A stretch of DNA of 64,000 nt from Massospora cicadina. Lineage: Eukaryota > Entomophthoromycota > Entomophthoromycetes > Entomophthorales > Entomophthoraceae. The first letter of the stretch is position 1; each line of letters starts with the position of its first letter. The stretch lies in assembly GCA_022478985.1 (NCBI GenBank), contig JAKSZP010014548.1, positions 124,001 through 188,000 of the forward strand, read 5' to 3'. A program made the translations under genes and the position numbers. The notes beneath the pieces were generated by a model. The model did no database searches and had not been told where the DNA came from. It saw nothing but the letters and a program-made list of their open reading frames with translations. Positions 19,701 through 30,609 of the stretch are shown here, piece after piece.

Positions 19701-20511
19701 AACTCACCACAACTTTGTTTAAGGAAAAGAGGAGTTTTTTGTGGACGTGTACATTATTTAAGAAATTCTTATCCAATCTTTCTGAGGTGGCAGCGCCCCT
19801 GTATAAGGTGAGTGGCACTAAAGTGCTCCAATGGTCCCAATTTAGCAGGATGATTTCCAAGCAGTAAAGCGCACTCTGTTTTCCACATCCGTACTTTGAC
19901 ATGTAGATCTCAAAAAGGAGTTCATTGTGTCTACTGATGCCTTCAACTTTGCCATAGTGGCTGTTTTATTACAAATAGTTGAAGATGGAATAGAGATCCG
20001 GTGGGATATTTTTTCCAGGAAGATGTCTCTGCCTGAGTTAAACTATGTCTTATATGATAAATATTTGTTAGCATTGGTTGAGGCGCCGACTTATTGGCGT
20101 CATCACTTGCATGGCTCATCACAACCCTTCCACATATGTACAGATCACAGTGCCTTACTGTACTACCACGCACCTCATGACTTAACACCACAGAAAATCT
20201 TCTGGCATGAGACCCTAGCCCACTTTGCGTTTTCTTATGAGTTTACTAAGGGCAAGGATAATGGCTTGGCGGATTCTTTGAGCCACAACCCTGCACTAGC
20301 ACCAGATCCTAAGGAGGTAGAGGTGCATAATACCCATTTGATGATTCCGCTGGGTAAGATTGTGTCTCAACTTCTCTCTCCCTTGGCCCACAGGCCAGCA
20401 CTTGCTCCTCTAGAAAATGCGGAGGAATACAGTATGTTCAAAAATGTAGTCCTTTCAAAGCTTTTGTCAGATGAATATACTATGGTCCTTGCTAAGAGCA
20501 CATTAAATTAG
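19700..20511 (+). pseudogene. pol: G2 RNase H
   Basis: After a decayed connection region, an open 194-codon frame (19927-20511) carries STDAFNFAIVAVLLQ (catalytic Asp), LPELNYVLYDKYLLALV and CTDHSALLYY, then the KGKDNGLADSLSHNP end motif. The catalytic Glu position reads DKY, so Glu is lost. The C-terminal 60 codons are linker toward integrase. Confidence 0.8.
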
Positions 20512-21480
20512 GAGGATATTACCAGAGGTTATTACTTGAAGGATGAAATGGTGTGGTTTTAGGGCCACTTATGGGTTCCTACAGGACCGCTTTTCCTGGA
20601 AATTATTTGAGACCTTATGATTGAAACACCGTTGGTCATCCTGGGAAGATGAAGACTCTGGATCTGGTTTACCACACTTTCAATTGGAAGGGGTTAGCCA
20701 CACAGTGGGAAGGTATTGTAAAGAGTGCCTGGTCTGCAACCAAATGAAACTGAATTGCCAGCCACTGGTGGGGCTGTTGGTACCAGTTCAAAGGGCTGAA
20801 GGGCCTTATAATCCTTCTTCAGAGGAATTTAATATGTAATTGTCCGTATCTGATGGCTACAATGCTATCATGATATTGGTGGACCAGTTTATGAATTTCG
20901 GCCACTTTATTCCCTGAAAACCACAGTAGCCGCGGCTGAAATGGCTAGCCTCCTTGTCATTCATGTGTTTGCTCTTCATGGAGTCCCCTAAGAAATAATA
21001 GATTGTGAACCTCAGTTTACCTCTATCTTTTGGGAAGAGTTGTATAGGACTCTTCAGATTCGCTCCTACCATTAAACTGCCTCTCATCCTCAATCAGATG
21101 GGCAGACTGAACGAGTGAACCAGTGCCTCAAAAAGTTCATGTGATGTTACACTGCCGCAGATCATTCAGATTGGGTTTCCTATCTCCCCATGGCCCAAAT
21201 TTAGTTATAGCAATGCCCAAAATGCATTAATTGGCTGTTCCTCCTTCTTCGCCAACTATGGCCTCAATCCCGCCTTCAACATGGAGCCCAGTTGTGGATC
21301 CAAGGTGGAAGCGGTGATGAACTTTGCCAAAATGATCAAGATAGTAACCAGGGGGTGAGCACAAATTTAGATGCGGCCATGCAGGCTTACAAGGAGAACG
21401 CTGATGGTAGGATTTGAGTTGGACCTGTGTACAAGAAAGGAGATCTCGTGATGCTGGATGCTAAAAACATCCCAATCAAG
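20512..21480 (+). pseudogene. pol: G2 integrase (broken)
   Basis: A zinc domain remnant (GHPG-like stretch near 20635 and YCKECLVCNQ near 20715) precedes core fragments: SDGYNAIMILVDQF, IIDCEPQFTSIF and HPQSDGQTERVNQCL. The second Asp lies in a decayed context but the Glu of the ERVNQ motif is kept. Multiple stops and frameshifts. Confidence 0.75.
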
Positions 21481-21639
21481 TAACCACGCAAAAACTGGGA
21501 CTATAGAGGTTTGGGCCTTATTGCATTGTCATAAAAGTGAGCCACGCCTCATACCAGTTAGATCTCCCCTTATTTCAAATCTTTTTTGTCTTCCATGAAA
21601 GCAAGCTTACGTTGTTTGAGGGTCCCCACCAGAGACTCC

Positions 21640-21967
21640 TGAGGCTTATCTCGTGGATGGGGCGCTATAATGGAAAGTGGAGGAGATTTTAGCCTCCTAT
21701 TGGGTAAGAAGAAGGACCAAGTGTCTTGTATTATGGAAGGGACTTGACGCAGTGGAGAACAGTTGGGTCTCAGTGTGTGACTGCGCTCATGCCCAAGATA
21801 TAATTGAAGCATTTCACAAGCGTTTCCCTGAAGCCGCAAGTTTTAAGTCCAATCAAGTCATTGCTGCCATAAAGTTGGCCCCTGCCCACAAAAACTTTTC
21901 CTTGGCAAATGCCCCTGGAGGGGGTAGAGCCCAAAAAAGAGGAGAGGTTAATGTCATGTTTGCATGA
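21640..21967 (+). CDS. pol: G2 integrase C-terminus with chromodomain
   Basis: Open from 21677 to TGA 21965-21967: VEEILASYWVRRRTKCLVLW, KGLDAVENSWVSVCDCA and HAQDIIEAFHKRFPE form a chromodomain, residues about 1-55. A Lys/Arg-rich tail follows, running through the polypurine tract and 16 bp into the 3' LTR. It overlaps the alpha frame ATG at 21951. Confidence 0.8.
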
Positions 21968-22196
21968 CTTAAATGAGGATACTAACAACCAAGACAAGGC
22001 TGGTCGCCAGGAGGCCCAAAATGTCAAGATGCAGGACCTCCCTAGCCTAAAGCACACCTTGGACCAACGCTGGGTGCAGGCCAGGTATGCCCAGGTTGGT
22101 CCAGGTGAAGTGTGTGACACACAGCCCCATGTTACAGCATTGGCATTAAAACGGACTAATTATCTTATTAAACAGATGGTTTGGTTCAGTTGTTAG
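21951..22196 (+). CDS. G2 alpha frame in U3
   Basis: ATG at 21951 is made by A plus the LTR's first TG and overlaps the pol end in another frame. The 82-codon frame is polar and helical with LDQRWVQARYAQVGPGE and ALALKRTNYLIKQ. The first part matches IVDEQWVKALPLQIPPP of the G5 alpha frame (shared D-x2-W-V-x-A). The 5' LTR copy (from about 11203) is open over the same span with many substitutions. Function unknown. Confidence 0.4.
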   Translation: MSCLHDLNEDTNNQDKAGRQEAQNVKMQDLPSLKHTLDQRWVQARYAQVGPGEVCDTQPHVTALALKRTNYLIKQMVWFSC

Positions 22197-22849
22197 GAAA
22201 AAGGAAATTTGAAACCTAATCAATCTTTGAAATTTCCAACTTGGGTCAGCCTTGGCTCCAATTGATAACTCAAGTTTGTTCCATTACTAGCTATAGTACC
22301 CTGCCCAATGGAAGTGTGTGTGCTTATTGGTGCACTTGGGCTTATCACGACTTCCACCAATTGATGATTCCCCCAGATTTATTTAAATATGATTATTCAA
22401 GATTAACCTTACTCATAGGTCATCTTTTTTTAAATAATTGACCCATTAGTTTACTGTTTTTTAAATTTATGGTTACCAGTGTGAACTTCTGTGCAGAACT
22501 CTTTAAGAAGGTCTTTAATGACGTTAGCAGTTCTATTTTTACTAAAGTATCTACAAGATCATGTGCACCTTTGGGGCCCCTTGGTTACCTCCAAACTAAG
22601 GCTCCCCAAACCTCCAGCACTGATCTTCACTTGGTTTTGGGCTCCTCCTCGGGCCCACCCAAGTGTTCCTGTTTGTTTGTTTCCAACTACTCTACACCAT
22701 GTTATACACCATTGCACAGGTTTAATTTGGCTCTGCGCCCTTTGCGGTGTCCTTTCTACGTAATCCTGATGGTGAGTTTCCTAGCTTTGTGGCTATGCTC
22801 AGTGCACCACCTTGCTGGGAACTGGAGAGTTATAGGCACTATCCTGACA
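21952..22849 (+). repeat. G2 3' LTR (complete)
   Basis: 898 bp, TGTCA...TGACA. TATTTAA at 22380-22386 and the primer region TAGGTCATCT at 22416-22425 (one change from the 5' copy). Used to place the G3 insertion. Confidence 0.9.
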
Positions 22850-22864
22850 CTAGTCTTAGGATAA
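22469..22864 (+). CDS. G2 beta frame, 3' LTR copy (131 codons)
   Basis: ATG at 22469 is the first AUG after the predicted cap region (22416). The frame is Cys-rich in the middle and ends with a hydrophobic segment (YVILMVSFLALWLCSV, about residues 97-112). It stops 15 bp past the LTR. In the 5' LTR the same frame continues into internal sequence. No family recognised. Confidence 0.45.
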   Translation: MVTSVNFCAELFKKVFNDVSSSIFTKVSTRSCAPLGPLGYLQTKAPQTSSTDLHLVLGSSSGPPKCSCLFVSNYSTPCYTPLHRFNLALRPLRCPFYVILMVSFLALWLCSVHHLAGNWRVIGTILTLVLG

Positions 22865-24569
22865 TAAGTATGGTTTTTAGAGTCTTTACAACCAGTCTAA
22901 GCACAAATTTATCATGTATATTAGTCAAGATATAGAGATATTAAAAACTTATATTTTAATACTATTAAAATATTGTTATACACATAAAGAAATTGTTAAT
23001 CTATATGTAATACTTATATGTTATAAATTAGTTAAAAAAGTTTCATGGCAATTTATTACTAGTAGTTAGCTCTGTTTGATATGTTTTTAATATAACTGAT
23101 TCACAAGTTATCCATTTTAGACTTAGTCCCACTAAGGACTATAAGTAATCTTATTGGTAGTGGCCTTTTTTGTAGCTATTAAGTAGGTAGTAGAAGCAGA
23201 GTAATTATCTTTTAGTACTGGTCATTACTATACTTAAGTAAATTTAGATTTATAAGCATAATCAGTAATGATTCATAATTTAGGTTTCTGGCAGCCCAGT
23301 ATTACATAGCATTTAAGATATAAGATGGTGGCGTTAGTTATGTGATGCATTCCAATAATTAAAGAGTTAATATAGATGCCAGTACATGAGTTTTAGCTAT
23401 AGCTAGTACCAACTTAGAAATAATTCTAGTGCTCTCACATAATATAAAATTCCACAAGCCTGAATAATAGACTAATGTAATTACAACTTATCCTTTATTA
23501 GTTTGACACCTATTCCTCTGCATTAATAAAACACTTTATACTTAATGCGCCAATATCAGAAAATAATTTTGCTTCATATTTACATTTAAAATGTTTTGTA
23601 AACTTACTAGCTACATTAGTCCTATTTAATACACACAAAATGAACAACAGTGTGATACATCTTTGCATTATATGGTTGCATTATCTAGGATAAATTACGC
23701 ATAAGCCAGGATATTAAAATTACTATCATATCTCTTTTATGGTGCTTTGTTTCTTTATTTTATGCCTAATGAATTTATTTGTCTTTTTGTCCATCTTGCC
23801 ATATAATTACAATGGGACTCTTTTTTAGAACTAATGGGGCACAACCTAAAATAAGGGGACACCCACAGATATTCCAATGGGACTCTTAATACTCTTATAA
23901 TTATTCTTTATGGCTCTTCTATCTGGTGATAGTGTAACTTATAATTTTGTTTGCTTATCACATGGAAATGTCTAAAAAGGTCTACCAATTTGATTTAACA
24001 TATTATATTTTAATAATTGAAATACCTGTACATGATTTTTCTCTTTTGTATCATAATTGGACATATTATATTGAATAACTTAATATATGTAGCATATTTT
24101 TAAAAGAATGCCCAAGATGCCTGTGTTCATAGAAATTTTTACCACCAAATATCTATCTAAAGTATTCCAATGCCTATGGTCGTTATAGTAGAAAAGGCAA
24201 ACTTTTTGCGTAGTTGGTTTAGTTTTGCTAACGTAATAAATTGGTAGGCTTAATATGAGGTTTGTTTGTTCCACTATAACTACACCTTAAAGATAATGTT
24301 TCTAGCATATGATTTTTAGATATATATACATATATTTATTTTATTAAGCATAACTTTGTGCATATTTTTTTATAAATGAGGTAACAGAAATTAGTTACTA
24401 GTTTAGTTTATAACTATGAGATGGAATGGCTATGTAAGGTTTCAAAAATCAATTATTTGCTTGCAATCTATTTGTATAGCAGATGAGGTTAGTTTGGGCT
24501 TCTTTTAGTTTTTATTTGCTAAAATATGTTAATAATATGTTTGTAGTCCTGATTTGTCAGTGCGTCATA
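22850..24569. other. AT-rich spacer, no gene seen
   Basis: About 1.7 kb of AT-rich sequence with stops in all frames. I see no LTR, pol fragment or RNA gene. Confidence 0.6.
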
Positions 24570-25644
24570 TGTTGGGATTTTTGCCCACATTCCCAGCCAT
24601 CTAGATTACCATGGGTCACTAGGGGATAATTCCCTATACCTAGTGAATTGGATATCAGTTGACCCCAAGTTTGGGTTAACAATGTCTGGTAAATTTGGTA
24701 AATTGCCTGGTTTGGATCCATCAGGGATCAATTCAGGTGAATGCTTAAGATCTCATCGGGCAGAGTTGCTGTCAAAATTGGGACATCTGATAGTTGATCA
24801 ATGATTAACTATCAGGTGTACCAATTGGGATCAGTCAGGTTTCATCACTGACCAATTGAGAATTTAAGGAGCAAGTTGCGAGGTGAGTGATGCCACCTGC
24901 AACTAGCATATCAATCATTTGGTTTGTGACCTGCCTTAATGGGTAACAAGCCCCATTACCTAAGCATTTCACTTGCCAAACATGGTTGGTTTGCTGGGAT
25001 TGAGTAGTAATGTTAGTGACAAGTTTTTTTTTTGATTCTTTCCATTTTTGGTCTCAAGGATATATAATGACAGAATCCTAACCAGGATGGGGAAGACCAT
25101 CACTGATGAGATGACAAATGATAATTTAACAGCAATGGCTGCCAATTCGTCTCTGAGGTGCCAACTGAGGATGGGCGCTTAATTCATTATATTTCACTTA
25201 ACAAAAACATACTTTAGCAGAAGTCATTAGTTCTATTCATCTTCAAGGAAATTATTGCTTGTATGCTTTAATTGGAGACTCTTTAATGGGATAAAGAGTA
25301 ATAAATTGAATAACCAGAGAAGAGAAGCTGAGCTAAGATAGGAATTGATGCCAACTGTGCCACCAGAGGGAAGGTCATAAACAAGGATCTGAGCATGGAT
25401 TGAGTTAGGTGGATAATGGAATAAATGCCTACTGAAGACATCTAGAGTATTTTAAGAGGGAATACTGGCCAAGAGTTGGACCTAACACTAGTGATCTATT
25501 CAACTATGGATAATAGTCTTCATACTATTACTAATCATATATATCATCAGACAACGCAAGGATTGCACAACATTGAACCTGTTCAGTATTAATTTTAGGG
25601 GTTGATATTCATGAACGAGCAGCGAAGCCCCTAGAATTTTAACA
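24570..25644 (+). repeat. G4 5' LTR
   Basis: Matches 41465-42551 throughout, with many substitutions. The start resembles that of the G7 LTR (TGTTGGGATT), so G4 and G7 may be related. Confidence 0.85.
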
Positions 25645-25646
25645 AT

Positions 25647-25664
25647 TGGTGCTCGTTACAGGGG
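25647..25664 (+). other. G4 primer-binding site
   Basis: TGGTGCTCGTTACAGGGG, 2 nt after the LTR; one change from the G7 site. Confidence 0.7.
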
Positions 25665-25693
25665 TTTGTAGTTGAATAGGATACTAGGACTAG

Positions 25694-26168
25694 ATGTCAT
25701 ACAAGGATGAGTTAAGAAAATTCTGGATGGAGTTGGCAACCGTCAACAAGAACGCCTTGAATTCTGTGGATAATTTAGAATTTTCTGTCTTGGAGGAGAG
25801 AGTTACCAAGATCAATGAAGGAGTCAAAAATGTTGCTAGTTTTGACAATGAGTTACTAGGAAAAGTAATGATATTTAAGAAAAAGGAATGAGATTTAGTT
25901 TGAGAAGTATTATTCTTAAAAACAGAATGTGAAGAATATTGCATCCAATCACATGCATTCAGTGCAGATATAGAGTATCTGATTAAGCAAGTTAAGGAGT
26001 TGAAGACTCATAAATGTGAATTTGAGCCCTATGCGAAGACTGATGCTGAAGAGAGGACCCTGAGTAATCCCAGTATGGCACTGGAGCCAGAAGTTGGTAA
26101 TGAGTGCTTGCCAATGGGCTTCGTCAAGAACATTGGACATATGGGCTGGCATCAAGAAAGAATACTAG
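25694..26168 (+). pseudogene. G4 gag-like, N-terminal part
   Basis: ATG 25694 opens 65 codons of charged, heptad-like sequence (LEFSVLEERVTKINEGV), a likely coiled coil as at the N-termini of G1, G6 and G7 gags. It stops at 25891. Similar Lys/Glu-rich sequence continues to the G5 insertion at 26168. Confidence 0.45.
26164..26168 (+). repeat. G5 target-site duplication, left (ACTAG)
   Basis: Identical to 40092-40096. Confidence 0.85.
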
Positions 26169-27594
26169 TTTAAGTCCTGGAGAATGTCCCTGTGCATGGA
26201 TTGGGAATCTTCCTGTTTCTGAGTAAAAAGGGTCCAAAGATGGCGGCTGTACCCCTCATTACTCAGGGTGACCTCGCCCACGTGGTAGATGAGTGATGGG
26301 TAACAGCTCTCCCTCTTCAGATCCCTCCCCCAGTGTACATTCTCACCTCAGCCGAATTTGTCTGCCAGACCAGGGAAATCTGCACTGAGATTACTGAATC
26401 AAAGTTGATTGGTCTAAAACCAATGAAAATCAAGTCCAAAAATTGGAAGCCACATAGTTAAAAAGGGATGAAGATTAAATTATTGACCCTGAATTGCCAA
26501 CGGTTTTAATTCAGCAGCAGTGCGATTGTCAAAGCTAACCCCCTCTCAAAATCGTCAGGGATGATCCTCAGATGTGCAGGTAGTATCATCGGAAACCATC
26601 AATGACAGTTTGAAGCTATCATCCAGAAAATTGGGAGTTGCAGCCAATGTAACTCTTTTGACTGAACAAACGGCCCAGCGACTGGGAATGGGCAGGTTGG
26701 GCATCCCAAACCCATTTCCAACCAATTGGGACTTCCCCTACATGGGGTGGCCCTGAGGAATTCGTTGCTTGTTGGGCCAGACACCATTGCGCCAACTGCC
26801 AGAAATTCAGTTAAGCCTTGGTTTAGGCATTAAAGATTGAACTGACAGCAACTCAGCCTGACATCAAATCCTTTGTTGTCAGTTCCATTGAGCTTATCTT
26901 CCCCCTTACCCAAAAAATTCGCCAGTTAGGTCGAGCTTGAGGGACCCAATCCCTGCTTGTTCCAACATCAATCAAACACTATTTAATCAGTTGCATTGCA
27001 CTGAGAAAAAGGTTGGTCAATTTTTTCATTTTTCTTTCAAATAAATTTCTGCCATAAAAACTATCAATTTTTACTTTATTGATATCCTTCTAGCCGTAGT
27101 CCCAATGACATTACCCTGGTGGCCTGTCAGTCCCTATACTGGATGGTCTTTACCAGTTATAATGATTACCATGACACCCACCCTCATCAACTGGATTCAG
27201 AGATCCAGATATTTCTGGCAATTCAACCCCTTATTTCGACTATCCACCTTCAATATACCAGGATCTTGTGGCCTTACATTCACCATTTCCAAGAAAGGAT
27301 CATCCCCTTGTCTCCTAAGTTGTATTGAACCCACCTACCAATAGCCTTGTAGAAACTATCCCAGTAATACAATCCCCTGAAGCGAGACCCCCAGGGTCTG
27401 GGGTTGTCTCCATTTGGTTCATTTTCAGGTTGCTGTTCACAATTGCCCTACACCAACAAGTTATTGTTTCCCATTTTGTGGCTCCATACAACGTCATACA
27501 TGCGGCAATGCCTCTGGCATTCTGGCTTGCTTTTGGGTGCTCACACATCCTGACTAGAAGTCCAGTCTAAACTTCTTTTGCCATTTTCATGACA
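26169..27594 (+). repeat. G5 5' LTR
   Basis: The alpha frame is decayed here (about 26190-26480). TATTTAA lies at 26980-26986, GGTTGGTCAATT at 27011-27022 and AATAAA at 27040-27045. The beta frame lies in the last 450 bp. Confidence 0.9.
26980..27045 (+). promoter_or_regulatory. G5 promoter, predicted cap/self-primer, poly(A) signal
   Basis: TATTTAA is followed 31 nt later by GGTTGGTCAATT (27011-27022), a perfect 12-nt reverse complement of 27596-27607; AATAAA follows at 27040. Confidence 0.65.
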
Positions 27595-27776
27595 TAATTG
27601 ACCAACCATTGTTTTATGCCATTTCCGCCCTGCTCTTTGAGGTGGGCGCCGCAATGGTTACCCTCTACCAAATGAATGTGCAGTCAGTAGTCTTCTTTCT
27701 GTTGTTTGTTTTGTCACTTGCCAATTTTGCGGGTAGTATCCACTATACCACGGAGAAACTTCTTTCAGGATGGTAG
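27105..27776 (+). pseudogene. G5 beta frame: LTR-encoded membrane leader crossing the LTR end
   Basis: The first AUG after the cap (27105) opens a 79-codon frame. The frame that both LTRs share can start at ATG 27143 (YNDYHDTHPHQ...). Allowing for single-base indels found in only one LTR copy each, it runs through PPTNSLVETIPV, SIWFIFRLLFTIAL and NVIHAAMPLAFWLAF, then over the LTR end and primer-binding site as IIDQPLFYAISALLFEVGAA and SVVFFLLFVLSLANF, to TAG 27774-27776. I count three or four hydrophobic segments. A TGG-to-TAG change and a 1-nt deletion near 27533 break this copy. Which upstream frame is used is unresolved. Confidence 0.5.
27596..27607 (+). other. G5 self-priming primer-binding site
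   Basis: AATTGACCAACC, 1 nt after the 5' LTR, is the perfect reverse complement of 27011-27022. Confidence 0.65.
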
Positions 27777-28341
27777 AGCCTCGTGGATTACTAACTGACC
27801 CCCATCTATTATTCAAGAAGGAAATTCAAGTGTTCCTTACCAAGATATTGTGAATCAGGTTCTTGATGCCCTTGATGAGGTGCAAATGCAATCTTCAATT
27901 GCCCTTAACAATGCCGCTGCATTATCTATGCCCAACAAGGGGTCACTTTGTTGGACTCAGTAGAAGGGGATGTCATCATTGGGTAGAAGGACTTCTGCAT
28001 TCTTCTTCACAAGCGGGGGATTCCACCTCACTGATTGCCATCATATCGGCTGCTTTGAAACCCCAGTGTCACAATCAGACCATTTATTACAATTGCTTTC
28101 TAACATGGCCAAAGCCCCCAGCTTGGCTTCTTTGTTCTCTACCTTCCGAAAACTGGCTCCCACACTGGATCTCTCTAATGATATGCTCCAGGCAATCCTT
28201 AGATCAGGGTTGGATCCAGTTTCAGCCCATCACGAGGTTTGGTCTACCTCTAAAGGAACAGTGGATCAAATATGTAATGCTGCGACCACCATTAAAGTCT
28301 CCCTTACCATCCTTCCCGCTATAAAGGGGGAAATTTTATGA
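27777..28341 (+). pseudogene. gag: G5 gag-like region
   Basis: Several open stretches (27863-28324 and 27970-28341 in different frames) hold helix-rich sequence such as FRKLAPTLDLSNDMLQAIL. The position between beta leader and protease implies Gag, but I see no zinc knuckle and cannot confirm capsid motifs. Confidence 0.4.
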
Positions 28342-28484
28342 TAGGATTACCCAGCGGTGATGCAGATGAAGTTTTTACCATTGAACTATACTATTCCCAG
28401 CCTCAGAGCCCATCACTACCCCTGCGTCAGAGTTTAGTTATCCTGGTTCACCTATTAATGAATCAGTAAAAGCCCAGATGTAGG

Positions 28485-28770
28485 ATGCCAGTTCCTAAGC
28501 CCTTGTTCTTCCCAACTTTACTCCTGAAAAGGCCCCAACCTTCCCCCCGATTTGCCTGCCATTTCTTCAGTTGCAACAGAAACGAGCAATCTACCAATAA
28601 ACAAAACTTCGCTTATTTCTTATTACCTATGAAGATCAGTATCATATCTCACCACATCTCCTTTGAGGCATTGGTGGATACTGGAGCTGCGGGTAAATTT
28701 TAAGAGTGTCAAGTTAGCTAACAATTGGAGCTGGACATGGACGTAGGTCATTTGGTGATGGTGGCTTCCT
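28485..28770 (+). pseudogene. G5 aspartic protease (broken)
   Basis: A 72-codon frame ends FEALVDTGAAGKF, an intact retropepsin DTGA active site, followed at once by TAA. Downstream strands appear in other frames, with a 107-codon open segment at 28815-29138 representing the region between protease and RT. Confidence 0.65.
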
Positions 28771-29139
28771 CAGCCTCCCAGACATCATATATAGTACGTT
28801 AGCCAGTACTTTTCTTGGTACATCAGTTTAGCTTTAGCGATCAGTTTTACAATGCCAAGCTTAGTGTTCCTGGTAATCCTGGGGGTTGGATGGTGGTGCG
28901 ACAACATGTTAGAATCCACTTGGAGTCAAACATATTATTGTTTGTTAATGATCAACTGGAGGGCAAATTTCCTTTAGTCAACACCATTAAAAAAACTCAA
29001 GAACGCAGCTCTTTTACTTCCCTTGTTTCCCCTGCGGGCCTTTCATCTGATTTTCATGAAGAATTGATGCACTATCAAAGTAGCTTCAATTCCAAAAAGG
29101 AGGATCATCTGACTCCTCACACTAAATTTGATCTGTGAT

Positions 29140-29947
29140 TTAGGACGACGGTGCAGTTGGTGAATATCAACTGTCTGTTGTATCCACACTCATTGGAGGA
29201 GGAGGTTGTTCTTAACAATTGACTAGATAGTATGCTTAAGAAAGGTGGTTGTTTAAAGAGACATTGCCAGTCACATCTCCCATTGTCTTTGCGAAAAAGC
29301 TGATGGTTCCCTCCATCCCTACATGGATTAAGGCCACTTAAACAAAGTTACAGTTCATAATCCCTACCCTCTGCCCCTGGAGCAGATGATCAGATAAGCA
29401 ATCGACAAATCTTGTGTGTTCTCTATGCTGGATCTTGTCAATGCCTTCAACCAGACTAAGTGATGGAAGTGCAAAAATGGCTAACCGCGATCGGAACTAA
29501 GTGAGGCATTTTTCAATTCCACATAATGCCCTTTGGGTTGAAGAATGCACCCTCTGAGTTTCAACAAATGATTGACAGTGTACTGGGCAACCTCTGGTTC
29601 ACTTGCGCGGTTGCACATAATGATGACATTTTGGGTTATAATACAACTCAAAATAACATGCTAAAGACTTGGAAGAAGTAGTGGTTGCTTTGCACAAGGT
29701 GGGCTTGTTTGTAAATCCTTCCAAATGAAAGTTTTCTAAGTAGGAAGGTACCTTTCTTGGGAACCTAGTCCTCAAGGATGGCTACACGATTCCTCAATAA
29801 AAGTTGGATGCTAACCATGAATGGACAACTCCAACAACCCAGAAACAATTATATAGTTTCTTGGGAACCATTATTTTTCTAAAGAAATTTTCCCCAGCTC
29901 TTTCCTAGTTGGCTGCTCCGCTCCACCCCCTCATGGGTAAGAATGTG
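29140..29947 (+). pseudogene. pol: G5 reverse transcriptase, part upstream of G6
   Basis: Fragments show the fingers, then FHIMPFGLKNAPSEFQQMID, and the catalytic region as AHNDDI, where YLDD has lost its first two residues but keeps both Asp. The connection ends HPLMGKNV with the GTG codon finishing exactly at 29947, the last base of the G6 target duplication. Confidence 0.8.
29943..29947 (+). repeat. G6 target-site duplication, left (ATGTG)
   Basis: Identical to 36558-36562; bounds G6 precisely. Confidence 0.9.
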
Positions 29948-30534
29948 TGTTATAAATTTGGATGGTATTATTGGAATCCATCATGTTATTCACACAGGTC
30001 GAACCCACTGAGCAACAGACAGACAATGTGGGGATCATTGGTCCTTTGGACACACTTGAAATATACTATAAATAGGACCAATTGCCCCAATTGATTCTTT
30101 ATTTATTTTTTATAAATACAGCTACCTTTCGCTGTCCCATTTTTTCTATGCTATCAACAAACCTTCTTCTCTCAATCTCCCATCTTGCTTATATACAGCG
30201 ACTTCAGGTGATAGTGCTTTCATAGCTTGGGCTATTCTATTCCGCTGATTCTCCTCAATTTGACTTATTATTCTCTAATCCTCTGTCGCTCTAATTGTAT
30301 GCGATTTACTTCATATTCATTGAATGTTGACATCACCTTATCACCTTATTGCATTATTGCATTATCGCCTTATATAGAGGCGATCAGATAAAACTCATTA
30401 TATCCAATAAAAACCTGTTATATCCCAATATCGCCTCATCTTGAGGCACTCGAATAATCATACTGATATCATCTTTGGTGGATTCCACCCTAGCTGTCTC
30501 ATAATTATTGTCCAGTCATATCAGAATAATGACA
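29948..30534 (-). repeat. G6 3' LTR
   Basis: 587 bp, roughly 90% like the right copy by eye. Contains a variable tandem run of CCTTATTGC/CCTTATCGC-like units (about 30340-30375) and a GCCTCATCTTGAGGC palindrome. Confidence 0.9.
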
Positions 30535-30609
30535 TTACCCCCTCCTTGACTGGATGATAAGATCCTATTGTTTGTAAGATCAGAGGAACTTCGCGTGTAC
30601 TTGTTTAAT

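Larger units (their letters stand above)
11163..22849 (+). mobile_element. G2: chromodomain Ty3/gypsy element interrupted by G3
   Basis: The LTRs are about 900 bp with TGTCA...TGACA ends. The 3' LTR is 21952-22849; the 5' LTR is split into 11163-11698 and 17350-17712 by G3. Protease, RT, RNase H, integrase and chromodomain follow on the plus strand, all with stops. A polypurine tract (aaaaaagaggagaggttaa) ends at 21951. The flanks are gtagc and ctagt, sharing 3 of 5 bases, so the target duplication is decayed or absent. Gag is hardly recognisable. Confidence 0.85.

Noticed and set aside
21770..22120. Minus-strand 116-codon frame
   Set aside because: Antisense to the G2 chromodomain and alpha frame.
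30330..30480. CRISPR-like array
   Set aside because: Units are under 10 bp, lack spacers and sit inside a duplicated LTR.
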